A program made the translations under genes and the position numbers. Positions 45,129 through 53,851 of a stretch of DNA of 64,000 bases are shown here, one piece after another. Source of the DNA: Dyadobacter fanqingshengii (GTDB lineage: Bacteria > Bacteroidota > Bacteroidia > Cytophagales > Spirosomataceae); the NCBI RefSeq assembly GCF_023822005.2, contig NZ_CP098806.1:2232001-2296000 (forward strand). The letters run 5' to 3'. The number at the start of each line of letters is the position of its first letter. Position 1 is the stretch's first letter. Below the pieces are notes generated by a model, which ran no database searches, was not told the DNA's origin, and saw nothing but the letters and a program-made list of their open reading frames with translations.

Positions 45129-45518
45129 ATGAAGCCACTTCTACACTTTTTTCTTATAGATGATAGTGCTTTTGATCTGTTTATTTACGAAAAATTGCTA
45201 ATTAAAAGTGGCATAACCGATTCTGTAAAGACCTTCAATTCTGCGCGTGATGCATTAAAACACCTTGTAAGTCAAGCTGATACCCTACCTGAAAGTATCA
45301 TTCTCCTGGATCTGCAAATGCCCGACATGAACGGCTTTGAATTCATCGACGAATTCGATCATCTGCCTCTGATGCTGCAGGAAAAGATCCGCATCTTCAT
45401 GCTGTCCTCAACCATTGACACCCGTGATATCGACAAAGCAAAGGCAAGCCAGCATATCATAGACCTCCTTCCCAAACCTTTGGAAATCGCAACTTTAAAG
45501 AAAAAGCTCGGGATCTGA
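45129..45518 (+). CDS. Single-domain response regulator (Rcp1-like)
   Basis: A 129-residue REC-only protein, with acidic residues in FFLIDDSAFD, phosphoacceptor Asp61 in ILLDLQMPD, Ser/Thr in IFMLSSTID and Lys in LLPKPLE. There is no output domain, so it acts by protein-protein contact or as a phosphate sink/relay. It lies 6 bases after the hybrid kinase gene and closes the operon. Confidence 0.92.
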   Translation: MKPLLHFFLIDDSAFDLFIYEKLLIKSGITDSVKTFNSARDALKHLVSQADTLPESIILLDLQMPDMNGFEFIDEFDHLPLMLQEKIRIFMLSSTIDTRDIDKAKASQHIIDLLPKPLEIATLKKKLGI

Positions 45519-45886
45519 CATTTCCCATCCGGGTAAGTTCCGGCTTGCCCAAAGCACGCTTCACCTCAAATGTATTCTATACAACATAGAATTAATTCTC
45601 TCTGGCACAGCTTTTTAGCAATTCTATATATACGAAGGAAAAAGACAAATAAAGCGTGTTTTAAAACGTATATCGCGATGCGAATACCCAATTTGTCCTA
45701 AAATGTTACAAAAGTCGTTCGCCCATGTCCCCACCCAAGGAACTAATGGGAAAATTATGCCCCATTGCATAACAATTCGCACTATTAATATAAATTTTTA
45801 AACATTCTTTTAACGAGGGCTTGTTTAGGTACAGCTTTGGTACGCTAAAATCCAAATGCATCGTAACCTTTAACATCCATTATTAA
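45519..45886. other. Intergenic region after the two-component operon
   Basis: No gene is seen in 368 bases. It has a short inverted repeat TTCTAT-N5-ATAGAA at about 45571-45587 and an AT-rich stretch likely to hold the promoter of the small gene at 45887. Confidence 0.4.
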
Positions 45887-46069
45887 ATGAAAACTGATAG
45901 CAAAACCCTGTCTGAGATCTTAAAATTGCATGCTGAATATGTTAAGGAAGTCGAATACAGTGGTATCAAGCCACTTTCTATGGAGATTTACAAAACCAAT
46001 TCAAACAATTTTGTTCGCTGGATCCAGGACGAGTTTAACCCTGGAAGCAAATTACGCAGAAGCGTATAA
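45887..46069 (+). CDS. Small hypothetical protein (60 aa)
   Basis: A 60-residue soluble protein (MKTDSKTLSEILKLHAEYVK...FVRWIQDEFNPGSKLRRSV), mostly helical with a basic C-terminus. Unrecognised. A strong intrinsic terminator 52 bases downstream on the same strand supports transcription of a real gene. Confidence 0.55.
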   Translation: MKTDSKTLSEILKLHAEYVKEVEYSGIKPLSMEIYKTNSNNFVRWIQDEFNPGSKLRRSV

Positions 46070-46121
46070 CATTTATTAGCTGAAAAAAAGACATTTATAC
46101 TCAACGTTTAGCCAAGCTAAC

Positions 46122-46151
46122 AACTACCGGAAGACTCGTTCTCCGGTAGTT
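46122..46151 (+). terminator. Intrinsic terminator after the 60-aa gene
   Basis: AACTACCGGA pairs with TCCGGTAGTT, 10 bp with a 10-base loop, followed by a run of T residues. Confidence 0.85.
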
Positions 46152-46222
46152 TTTTTTTATACCAAACTTTTCTATGTTTGATGTACGTTAATATGACGAT
46201 TCCATTTTAAAAATATCCCAGT

Positions 46223-46372
46223 ATGTTATTTGCCCTGTTTAACCTTTTCAAAGGTCGCTTCTCCAAAGAGTCTATTAACGAAGCGAAAGCGAGCGAAAAG
46301 CGCATGAGCCGCCAGGAGGCGCTGCAACAAATGCGCAGCATTGCCAGCAAACGTGTTGAGAAGAAGGACTAA
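46223..46372 (+). CDS. Small basic hypothetical protein (49 aa)
   Basis: Encodes MLFALFNLFKGRFSKESINE to SKRVEKKD, an amphipathic N-terminus followed by a charged helix rich in Lys, Arg, Ala and Gln. Its stop directly abuts the stop of convergent araD with no gap. Unrecognised, moderate support from composition. Confidence 0.4.
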   Translation: MLFALFNLFKGRFSKESINEAKASEKRMSRQEALQQMRSIASKRVEKKD

Positions 46373-47077
46373 TCAGCACCCCTGCCCGTAGTAAGCATCT
46401 TTCCCGTGTTTGCGAAAATAATGTTTATCGATAAGCCCCTGCTTAATGGTCTGGGCGGAAGGATTGATGTTGAGCGTGAGATAGGCCATCTTGGCAATTT
46501 CTTCCAGAACGACCGAATTGTAAACCGCCTTAGCCGGATCCTTTCCCCAGGTGAAGGGCCCATGACAGGCAACCAGCACCATTTCTGTTTCTTCATAACT
46601 GAGCTTTCCTGCTGAAAATAAATCCAGAATTTGATTTCCTGTTTCCAGCTCGTAGTCCCTTTGGATCATTTCATCGGACATTATCTCGGTAACGGGCACA
46701 GCAGTGGTCAAATGATCTGCATGCGTGGTGCCCAGATTCGGGATAGCGCGGATTGCTTGTGCCCACGCTACTGCATATGTAGAATGGGTGTGACAAACGC
46801 CGCCAATCGAGGGGAAATGCCTGTAAAGCAGCGTATGCGTTTTTGTGTCGGAAGATGGCCGCATAGTGCCTTCTACAACGTTATTTTCGAGATCCAGCAC
46901 AACGATGTCTTCGACACGCAACCGATGATACGGCACGCCGCTGGGTTTGATAGCGATTACGCCAGCATCCCGGTCAATTCCGCTTACATTACCGAAAGTT
47001 ACAATTGCCAGGTTTTCCCTGGGAATTTCCATGTTGGCTTCGTAGACCTGCTCCTTTAAATAGGTGTAATTCGACAT
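46373..47077 (-). CDS. araD: L-ribulose-5-phosphate 4-epimerase
   Basis: A 234-residue class II aldolase-like epimerase converting L-ribulose 5-phosphate to D-xylulose 5-phosphate, the last step of arabinose entry into the pentose phosphate pathway. Features are FGNVSGIDRDAG, SSDTKTHTLLYRHFP, zinc-binding VCHTHSTYA, TTHADH and VACHGPFTWG, and the C-terminal KHYFRKHG. It is last in the araB-araA-araD transcript, 13 bases after araA. Length is normal. Confidence 0.96.
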   Translation of the reverse strand: MSNYTYLKEQVYEANMEIPRENLAIVTFGNVSGIDRDAGVIAIKPSGVPYHRLRVEDIVVLDLENNVVEGTMRPSSDTKTHTLLYRHFPSIGGVCHTHSTYAVAWAQAIRAIPNLGTTHADHLTTAVPVTEIMSDEMIQRDYELETGNQILDLFSAGKLSYEETEMVLVACHGPFTWGKDPAKAVYNSVVLEEIAKMAYLTLNINPSAQTIKQGLIDKHYFRKHGKDAYYGQGC

Positions 47078-47090
47078 GTTCTCTAAAATA

Positions 47091-48581
47091 TCATTTGTAA
47101 GAAGCTTCGCTCCATCTCAATTCATTTTTCAGTTGCCTCAGCGAAGTGTTTTTATCAATCACAACCAGCTCAACACCGGTCATGTCGGCAAACATTTCAA
47201 TATGATCGGTCGTCAAATTCTGGCTGTAAACCGTATGGTGCGCGCCGCCGGCGTAGATCCAGGCTGCACACCCCGTGGCCATGTCAGGAGCTGGTTTCCA
47301 TAACACCCGGGCAACGGGCAGTTTCGGAAGCGTTTCGGTTACTTCCACGGCTTCAACTTCATTAACCAAAATCCGAAAGCGGTTTCCCATATCAACCAGC
47401 GAAACATTGATCGCGGGACCGGCATCTGCATTGAAAACCAGTCGGACCGGATCTTCTTTACCACCAATACCCAATGGATGTATTTCACAAGAGGGCCTTC
47501 CCGAAGCAATGCTCGGACAAATTTCCAGCATATGCGACCCAAGAACCAAATTGTTAGCCGGATCAAAATGATAGGTATAATCTTCCATGAACGAATTCCC
47601 GCCTCTCAGGCCGCTTCCCATCACTTTCGAAGCCCTGACCATCGCGGACGTTTTCCAGTCGCCTTCGCCTGCATAACCGTAACCTGCCGCCATCATGCGC
47701 TGCGATCCGATGCCGGGAAGCTGCTTCATTCCGTGCAGGTCCTCAAATGTGTTGGTATAACCCTTGAAATTTCCGTCTTCCAGGAAATATTTTAGCCCCA
47801 ATTCAATTCTTGCCGCATCCCAAAGTGCGCCATGTCTCCCCTCGCCTTTCCTGATGCCACCCGCCAGATCATACAACGCCTCATACTCGTCAATCAAAAG
47901 CCCGACTTCCTCATCCGAAACCTGATTAATCACCGCCACCAGGTCGCCAACTGCATAAGTGTTTACCGAAAAGCCGAAAGTCATTTCTGCTGCAACTTTA
48001 TCGCCATCCGTGACAGCCACTTGCCGCATATTATCGCCGAAACGAACAAATTTGGCCCCTTTCATATCATGCCTGGCAGCAGCTACGCGCGTCCATTGCG
48101 CAAGATCTTCAATGACCTGCGCTTGTTGCCAATGTCCTACAACCACTTTTCGGTTCAGGCGCATACGCGTCATCATAAAACCAAATTCCCTGTCGCCATG
48201 CGCCGACTGGTTGAGGTTCATAAAATCCATATCAATGTTCGCCCAAGGAATGTCCCGGTTGAACTGTGTGTGCAAATGCAGCAGCGGCTTTTGCATGATC
48301 TGCAAACCACGGATCCACATTTTTGCAGGCGAAAATGTATGCATCCAGGCCACAATGCCAATGCAGTTTTTGGCGACATTGGCATCCTGCATAATATTGA
48401 AAATCTCTTCCGAAGACTTTACAACAGGCTTAAAAACCGTCCTGACCGGAATTTGGGCGGCCTCATCGAAATGCTTGCTGATGATCCGGGCATGTTCTGC
48501 GACCTGTCGAAGCGTTTCTTCTCCATACAAGTCCTGACTTCCCGTAATGAACCAAATTTCAAATTGTTTTAAATCAACCAT
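47091..48581 (-). CDS. araA: L-arabinose isomerase
   Basis: A 496-residue isomerase converting L-arabinose to L-ribulose. Conserved stretches are [18 protein letters not shown] at the N-terminus, [33 protein letters not shown] and [11 protein letters not shown] with a metal-ligand His. The start [10 protein letters not shown] was chosen because the enzyme family begins just before WFITGSQ; the longer frame adds 27 extra residues. It lies between araB and araD in the operon. Confidence 0.96.
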   Translation of the reverse strand: MVDLKQFEIWFITGSQDLYGEETLRQVAEHARIISKHFDEAAQIPVRTVFKPVVKSSEEIFNIMQDANVAKNCIGIVAWMHTFSPAKMWIRGLQIMQKPLLHLHTQFNRDIPWANIDMDFMNLNQSAHGDREFGFMMTRMRLNRKVVVGHWQQAQVIEDLAQWTRVAAARHDMKGAKFVRFGDNMRQVAVTDGDKVAAEMTFGFSVNTYAVGDLVAVINQVSDEEVGLLIDEYEALYDLAGGIRKGEGRHGALWDAARIELGLKYFLEDGNFKGYTNTFEDLHGMKQLPGIGSQRMMAAGYGYAGEGDWKTSAMVRASKVMGSGLRGGNSFMEDYTYHFDPANNLVLGSHMLEICPSIASGRPSCEIHPLGIGGKEDPVRLVFNADAGPAINVSLVDMGNRFRILVNEVEAVEVTETLPKLPVARVLWKPAPDMATGCAAWIYAGGAHHTVYSQNLTTDHIEMFADMTGVELVVIDKNTSLRQLKNELRWSEASYK

Positions 48582-48600
48582 TGGGATTGTGAAAGGGTGA

Positions 48601-50289
48601 CTATTGTAAAGAAGTTGACAATGTACTTTCCGGGGTAAACTGAACTTTTCGCAAAAAGTCATTTTCTAAAAATGCCCCGGATTGTGTATATTTTTGATAT
48701 AATGATTGATAAACAGCTGCTTGCGCAGGTCTGGGCGTGTATACAGCATCAAAACCCGAGCTCATCGCTTCCTGTGCTTCCGGTAATGTTTTATAGATTC
48801 CTGAGGCAACAGCCGCGAACATTGCCGCTCCCAGTGCACAAGCCTGCTCCGAGGCAGCCACCTTTATGGGCATATTGAGAACGTCGGCCAACGTTTGCAT
48901 CACGAATGCCGATTTTTTGGCAACCCCGCCAATCGCGATCACCTCATGGATAGGAACACCTTCCTTCCGAAACCGCTCTACAATGCTCTTCGACCCATAA
49001 GCCGTTGCTTCAACCAATGCTTTGAAAATACGGACATGATCGCTTGCCAGATTCAGGCCCAGTATTGCCCCTTTCAAAGTATGTTTTGCATCAGGCGTCC
49101 TGCGACCGTTCAGCCAGTCGATGGCGATGATGTCGTTTTCCGAGACAGGTAATTTGGCCGCTTGTTCGGCCAGATGCGGGATGAGGTTTTTTGACAACTC
49201 CTGTGCGGCATCTTCGCCCAACAGTACCCGGACAGGTTCCACAATGATCTTCGCAAACCAGGCATAAATATCTCCAAATGCCGATTGTCCCGCCTCCATA
49301 CCCAGCATGCCGGGAATAATAGAGCCATCCACTTGTCCGCAAATGCCTTTGATCAGCAAATGTCCTGCTTCCTCATTGGGTGCAATGAGCATATCACAGG
49401 TTGAAGTCCCGATCACTTTGCAAAGCGAATAAGGCTCAATTAATGCTCCTACTGCACCCATATGCGCGTCGAAAGCGCCCACGCCAATGATCGTATCCAC
49501 CGGAATGCCCAGTTTTTCGGCCCATTTCTGGGATAACGTTCCCATAACTTCGTCTGAAGTCTCTGTCTTCGTGAAGAGCCTGTCCCTGATTCCGTCCAGA
49601 AGCGGGTCCAGTTTAGCCAGGAAATCATTAGGCGGTAAGCCATCGAAATCGTTGTGCCATAATGCTTTATGTCCCGCGGCACATCTGGATCTTTTTAATG
49701 TTAGGGGATCTGTGTTGCCGGTTAGTTCGGCAGAAATCCAGTCGCAATGTTCTACCCAGGAAAATGCCTTTTCCCTGACTTGTCCGTCGACTCTCAGGGT
49801 CCTCAGGATTTTGGCCCAAAACCATTCCGACGAATAAATTCCGCCCACGTATTTGGTATAATCTGTTTCCAGACTGTGTGCTAATGTATTTATTTCCTCC
49901 GCTTCTGCATTGGCCGTGTGATCTTTCCAAAGGATAAACATCCCATTCGGATTTTCAGCGAATTCAGGCAAAAGTGATAAAGGCGTCCCATTCCGGTCCA
50001 CAGCCACGGGCGTAGAACCCGTCGTATCAACCGAAATCCCCCGCACATTTTGCCGTGCACCTTCTGGCGATTTTTCTAATGCTTCCAGCACCGCACCTTC
50101 CAGTGCTTCCAGGTAATCCAGGGGATGTTGTCTGAACTGCGACGAAGCTGCATCGCAATATTTTCCTTGCTTCCATCGGCTATATTCACGAACCGCAGTT
50201 CCCGCTTGATCGCCCGTATGCGCGTTCACAACCAGCGCCCTTACCGAGTCGGTGCCAAAATCAATTCCGATAACGTAACTCTCTTTCAT
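48601..50289 (-). CDS. araB: L-ribulokinase
   Basis: A 562-residue FGGY kinase phosphorylating L-ribulose. The N-terminal ATPase-fold motif is [16 protein letters not shown], then [17 protein letters not shown]. The C-terminal domain has [32 protein letters not shown] and [13 protein letters not shown]. It is first in the araBAD transcript, preceded by the operator-promoter region at 50317-50374. Confidence 0.95.
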   Translation of the reverse strand: MKESYVIGIDFGTDSVRALVVNAHTGDQAGTAVREYSRWKQGKYCDAASSQFRQHPLDYLEALEGAVLEALEKSPEGARQNVRGISVDTTGSTPVAVDRNGTPLSLLPEFAENPNGMFILWKDHTANAEAEEINTLAHSLETDYTKYVGGIYSSEWFWAKILRTLRVDGQVREKAFSWVEHCDWISAELTGNTDPLTLKRSRCAAGHKALWHNDFDGLPPNDFLAKLDPLLDGIRDRLFTKTETSDEVMGTLSQKWAEKLGIPVDTIIGVGAFDAHMGAVGALIEPYSLCKVIGTSTCDMLIAPNEEAGHLLIKGICGQVDGSIIPGMLGMEAGQSAFGDIYAWFAKIIVEPVRVLLGEDAAQELSKNLIPHLAEQAAKLPVSENDIIAIDWLNGRRTPDAKHTLKGAILGLNLASDHVRIFKALVEATAYGSKSIVERFRKEGVPIHEVIAIGGVAKKSAFVMQTLADVLNMPIKVAASEQACALGAAMFAAVASGIYKTLPEAQEAMSSGFDAVYTPRPAQAAVYQSLYQKYTQSGAFLENDFLRKVQFTPESTLSTSLQ

Positions 50290-50316
50290 GGTCGTTTTAT
50301 TTCACTTATCACCTAA

Positions 50317-50324
50317 CAAATATA
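50317..50324 (-). promoter_or_regulatory. -7 element of the araBAD promoter (TAnnTTTG)
   Basis: On the minus strand TATATTTG lies 27 bases before the araB ATG. The nearest half-site of the inverted repeat at 50334-50374 starts 9 bases upstream, over the expected -33 region, so a bound regulator would block RNA polymerase. Confidence 0.6.
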
Positions 50325-50333
50325 AATAAATTT

Positions 50334-50374
50334 GTTTATGGTGTTATTTTGACACAATTAAAATTACCATAAAC
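50334..50374. promoter_or_regulatory. Candidate AraR operator
   Basis: Perfect 9-bp inverted half-sites GTTTATGGT (50334-50342) and ACCATAAAC (50366-50374), with centres 32 bp apart (about three helical turns), lie between araR and araB. A smaller GTGT...ACAC symmetry lies between them. The position over the araB promoter and next to araR makes it the likely binding site for the AraR dimer. Confidence 0.6.
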
Positions 50375-50387
50375 GGACTAATCTTCC

Positions 50388-51092
50388 CTATGACTGCTTC
50401 ATGCTGTCGGGCATAAAATTCCAAAAAGAGTGGAATTTCTCTTTGTATCTTACCTCATCCAACTTATATAATGTTGCCTTTTTCGTGGTGCTGTTGCTGT
50501 TTTTGCTACCCGTATCGATGAGTAAGCCAGTCGACAACAGCTTCCTGCTGAAATTGCGCCTGTCGAGCGGAATGTTATAAATCGCTTCGTAGAGTTTTTG
50601 TAATTGGGGAATGGTAAAAAGCTCGGGTAAGAGCTCGAAACCGATGGGATGCAAAGCGGCTTTGTATTTCAAATGCTCAATGGCCTTGCAAACCATATTT
50701 TCATGATCAAAAATCAATGCGGGGCGATTTTCCAGCGTGATCCAGGAAGCGTTATGGCTCCTGACTGCTTCCGAGTCGTGGTCGTCGATTTGAATAAGCG
50801 CAAAAAACACAACCGAAACGGTTCTTTCGGCTGGGTCGCGGTTGATCTTTCCGTACGTTTCCAGCTGCTCCACGTAGATATTTTTCAATCCCGTAAGGTT
50901 ATACAAGATACGCGCTGCGCCGTCTGCAAGGTCTTCATCCGCATTGAGGAAACCGCCCATTAACGACCATTTCCCCTTCTCAGGCTCAAAATTCCTCTTG
51001 ACCAGCAAAAGCTTGATATCCTTTCCGTCAAATCCGAAAATAATACAGTCTATTGCCAGCAGAATGCGCGAAGCCTGCGGATAATTATTCAT
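50388..51092 (-). CDS. araR: AraR-type Nudix transcriptional regulator
   Basis: A 234-residue regulator: an N-terminal Nudix-like domain (LLAIDCIIFGFDGKDIKLLLVKR, GKWSLMGGFLNADEDL), whose catalytic REUXEE box is degenerate (AARILYNLTGLKNI), and a C-terminal winged helix (LPELFTIPQLQKLYEAIYN, DRRNFSRKLLSTGLL). This matches the Bacteroidetes AraR family, characterised in Bacteroides thetaiotaomicron, where the Nudix domain senses L-arabinose and controls arabinose genes. It is upstream of araB on the same strand, with 98 bases holding the operator. Confidence 0.9.
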   Translation of the reverse strand: MNNYPQASRILLAIDCIIFGFDGKDIKLLLVKRNFEPEKGKWSLMGGFLNADEDLADGAARILYNLTGLKNIYVEQLETYGKINRDPAERTVSVVFFALIQIDDHDSEAVRSHNASWITLENRPALIFDHENMVCKAIEHLKYKAALHPIGFELLPELFTIPQLQKLYEAIYNIPLDRRNFSRKLLSTGLLIDTGSKNSNSTTKKATLYKLDEVRYKEKFHSFWNFMPDSMKQS

Positions 51093-51403
51093 TCAATCAA
51101 TGTGGTAGAGGTATGTAACAGTAAGCAATTTAAGGAACCGGCGGTTACAAAGAACATTCGGGACCTGACTTTTATATAATGTTACGAAAGTAAAAAAAGT
51201 AGTGCGGTTACTTAGTTTGTTAAAAGATTCAAACGGTTATGCTTTCAGACAGAAGATCGTTTCTCGAAAAATGATCCTGGACTCTGGCAAATTGCTTGGT
51301 AGATTCCTGCTCGCAAAAATGGGCAAATGATCATACTGACACAATATTCATTACCGCCGGGCCTATTAACTTTGCTTTTTATTCACAAATAATTTAGTAC
51401 CAA
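51093..51403. other. Intergenic region between araR and the exo/endonuclease gene
   Basis: A 311-base spacer with promoters of the two divergent genes. No additional gene or long repeat was seen beyond the -7 element at 51367-51374. Confidence 0.45.
51367..51374 (+). promoter_or_regulatory. -7 element before the endonuclease/phosphatase gene (TAnnTTTG)
   Basis: TAACTTTG lies 29 bases before the ATG at 51404, an exact consensus match with typical spacing. Confidence 0.5.
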
Positions 51404-52243
51404 ATGAAAAAAATTGCCTTAGCCCTTTCCCTTTTGTTTGCATTGTCTCAAACCACATTTGCCCAAAAGAACACAATCAATGTTGCCTCCTATAACCTTC
51501 GTTACAACACCCCAAATGATGGCGTAAATGCGTGGCCTAACCGTAAAGAAAACGTGAAAGGCCTGATCCGTTTCCATGAATTTGACATTTTCGGTGTGCA
51601 GGAAGCTTTGATAGGCCAGCTGAAAGATGTGGCTGAACTGACTGAATTTACATTTTATGGAAAGGGCCGCGACGATGGTAAGGAAGGTGGCGAGCATTCT
51701 GCCATTTTTTACAAAAAAGACCGTTTCAAAGCACTGCAATCAGGTGACTTCTGGCTGAGTGAAACGCCCGACAAACCAGGCAAGGGCTGGGACGCAACTT
51801 GCTGTAACAGAATTGCTTCTTGGGTGAAATTCCAGGATCTGCTTAGCAAGAAAGAGTTTTATTTCTTCAATGTCCACTTCGATCATCAGGGCGTTGAAGC
51901 GCGCAGGCAATCGGGACATTTGATGGTAAAAAAGATCAGCGAGATCGCTGGTAAATCAACCGTGATCTTAACCGGGGATTTCAACTCGACACCTGATACC
52001 GAGCAGATCAAAACCATTTCAGGTCTACTGAATGACACCCATGATGTCACAAAACAGGCTCCGTATGGCCCGGAAGGAACATTTAACAGTTTCAAATTCG
52101 ATGCGCCTATGGATAAGCGCATTGATTATATTTTTGTCAGCAAGAATATTGATGTCCTGAAATACGGCGTTTTAACAGATGCCAGAGAACAACGTTATCC
52201 ATCTGATCACCAGCCGGTTTTGGTCAAGATTGAAATAAAGTAA
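51404..52243 (+). CDS. Exported endonuclease/exonuclease/phosphatase family protein
   Basis: A 279-residue protein with a signal peptide (MKKIALALSLLFALSQTTFAQ) and the EEP fold: NVASYNLRYNTPNDG, catalytic Glu in GVQEALIGQL, FFNVHFDHQG, TGDFNSTPD, DYIFVS and SDHQPVLVKIE. It is exported, so an extracellular phosphodiesterase or phosphatase role (nucleic acid, inositol phosphate or lipid) is likely; the exact substrate is not clear. It stands alone between AraR and an unrelated gene. Confidence 0.9.
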   Translation: MKKIALALSLLFALSQTTFAQKNTINVASYNLRYNTPNDGVNAWPNRKENVKGLIRFHEFDIFGVQEALIGQLKDVAELTEFTFYGKGRDDGKEGGEHSAIFYKKDRFKALQSGDFWLSETPDKPGKGWDATCCNRIASWVKFQDLLSKKEFYFFNVHFDHQGVEARRQSGHLMVKKISEIAGKSTVILTGDFNSTPDTEQIKTISGLLNDTHDVTKQAPYGPEGTFNSFKFDAPMDKRIDYIFVSKNIDVLKYGVLTDAREQRYPSDHQPVLVKIEIK

Positions 52244-52256
52244 GTGCCGCTTGTTA

Positions 52257-52321
52257 ACGGCCGGTTTTTGGCAATTGATTTTGAGATTTTTTCCCTAATT
52301 TACCTGTCAAAAACCGGCCGT
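52257..52321. terminator. Long inverted repeat, possible terminator
   Basis: A perfect 14-bp inverted repeat ACGGCCGGTTTTTG / CAAAAACCGGCCGT with a 37-base T-rich loop lies 14 bases after the endonuclease stop. No T-run follows the second arm, so a bidirectional terminator is likely but not certain. Confidence 0.45.
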
Positions 52322-52354
52322 CGACAATCGATTGCATCCTAATGTCCTTCTAAA

Positions 52355-53023
52355 ATGATCCAATTGCTGCCGAGGGTTGTTGCACTTTTCTTCCTCATCT
52401 CCCCTGCTTTTGGTCAGCTTATCAAAATAAAAATCCTTAATCCGGACGGACTTAAAGGTCGCAAAGCGATTTTATTAACCCGTGAAAAAGGTTTTGCTGC
52501 AACCGTCCATTCGCTCAAACTTAGCCCGGACAGCATTAATTTGCTTATGGAGAAGGATTTGGTTCCCAACTTGTATCAAATGCAAGTTTCTCAATTGAAG
52601 GGCTCGTTATTCTTCTTCCTGGAAAACGGCGTAAGAATCCAGCTCGACACCACTGATCTGTCAAAATCCCTCGTCAGCAATTCCAAAAGCAATGAAGAAT
52701 GGCGGCTGTTTTGGAATAAAATCCAAAAACCATCGGACGACCGTTTACAGGTTTACATTGCCGGTGAAGCCCGAGCCAGAAAGAAGGTCCAGGCCGATAG
52801 CATTGATTACTGGCGTGGCTTGCAAACCATTGAACGCCTGGATCTGCAAACCAAAACCAGCACATTTATTCTGGATCACCTAGGCTCATTCGTAAGCCTT
52901 TACCTACTCAAAATAAATTGGTACGCCTTCAAAAGCCTCGGCATTTTCGAAAAGCTAGACCCAGCCCTCGCGCGGCATCGGACGTATAAATTTTTAAAGG
53001 AGAAGAGCCGGGGGAATAGTTGA
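52355..53023 (+). CDS. Secreted DUF4369-like protein lacking thioredoxin domain
   Basis: A 222-residue protein: signal MIQLLPRVVALFFLISPAFG, then a beta-rich domain (IKIKILNPDGLKGRKAILL, SLFFFLENGVRIQLDTTD) as in the DUF4369 domain that precedes thioredoxin folds in Bacteroidetes peroxiredoxin-like proteins, followed by a helical part with TSTFILDHLGSFVSLYLLK. The usual C-terminal thioredoxin CxxC domain is absent; the protein ends in KFLKEKSRGNS. It may be a stand-alone variant or an evolutionary truncation. Confidence 0.6.
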   Translation: MIQLLPRVVALFFLISPAFGQLIKIKILNPDGLKGRKAILLTREKGFAATVHSLKLSPDSINLLMEKDLVPNLYQMQVSQLKGSLFFFLENGVRIQLDTTDLSKSLVSNSKSNEEWRLFWNKIQKPSDDRLQVYIAGEARARKKVQADSIDYWRGLQTIERLDLQTKTSTFILDHLGSFVSLYLLKINWYAFKSLGIFEKLDPALARHRTYKFLKEKSRGNS

Positions 53024-53030
53024 GTTCTTT

Positions 53031-53717
53031 TTACAAATCCGCAATGTACTTCTGCCCGCCCAGATAACGCATTTGCCTTGCAATTTGTCCGGTGCGTTTT
53101 TGGACATAACCCGAAGGATTTTTGATGGAAAACCGCACCGGGTTCGGGAGCACGGCAGCGATGCGCGCGGCCTCGTAGCGGGAGAGTTTTTTGGCGGGTT
53201 TATTATAATATCTCAATGATGCAGCTTCCACACCAAATGTCATTTCCCCCATTTCTGCGACATTTAAATACACTTCCAGAATGCGCTCTTTGTCCCAAAT
53301 CAATTCGATTAGAACTGTAAAATAAGCTTCCAATCCCTTCCTGATAAAACTCCTGCCATGCCATAAAAACACATTTTTGGCAACTTGCTGAGAAATTGTA
53401 CTGGCTCCGCGGGCACGTTTGCGCTTCTCAGTTACCGCATTATAGATCTGGTCAAAGTCGAATCCCCAGTGATTAGGGAAATTCTGGTCCTCTGATGCCA
53501 CCACCGCCAGCGCAACTTCCTTTGAAATGTTCTCGTAAGGTTCCCAATCGTGGTGAATTTCTGTGTCTTCGTCCGCCCGGCAAGCTTCGATTTTCCTGGA
53601 CAGCATAAATGGTGTCACCCAAACAGGTAAGAACTTCAAAACCAGCACCCAAACGATTGAAACTACAAAAAAGACAATGAGAAATCTAAGCGCAATAAAT
53701 TGCAAACGGCGGAGCAT
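53031..53717 (-). CDS. mtgA: Monofunctional peptidoglycan transglycosylase
   Basis: A 228-residue GT51 glycosyltransferase that polymerises lipid II glycan chains at the inner membrane. One N-terminal membrane helix (FIALRFLIVFFVVSIVWVLVL) precedes the catalytic domain with the family motifs ASEDQNFPNHWGFD (catalytic Glu), RGASTISQQVAKNVFL and KERILEVYLNVAEMG, then NPVRF. There is no transpeptidase domain. Length fits MtgA. It is divergent from the DUF2851 gene. Confidence 0.95.
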   Translation of the reverse strand: MLRRLQFIALRFLIVFFVVSIVWVLVLKFLPVWVTPFMLSRKIEACRADEDTEIHHDWEPYENISKEVALAVVASEDQNFPNHWGFDFDQIYNAVTEKRKRARGASTISQQVAKNVFLWHGRSFIRKGLEAYFTVLIELIWDKERILEVYLNVAEMGEMTFGVEAASLRYYNKPAKKLSRYEAARIAAVLPNPVRFSIKNPSGYVQKRTGQIARQMRYLGGQKYIADL

Positions 53718-53851
53718 AAAACTTTTTTACTTCTAAAACCTGTGACCAAACCAAAACAACAGCGTACAAAGAACAGAAACTAATCAGGTTTAGGCAAAGA
53801 AAATAAAAAGCATTCCCTTAAATATTTCTACACACGCTAATTCCAAATGTT

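Noticed and set aside
47832..48572. Long plus-strand frames inside araA
   Set aside because: Shadows of a strongly conserved gene; composition is unlike neighbouring proteins.
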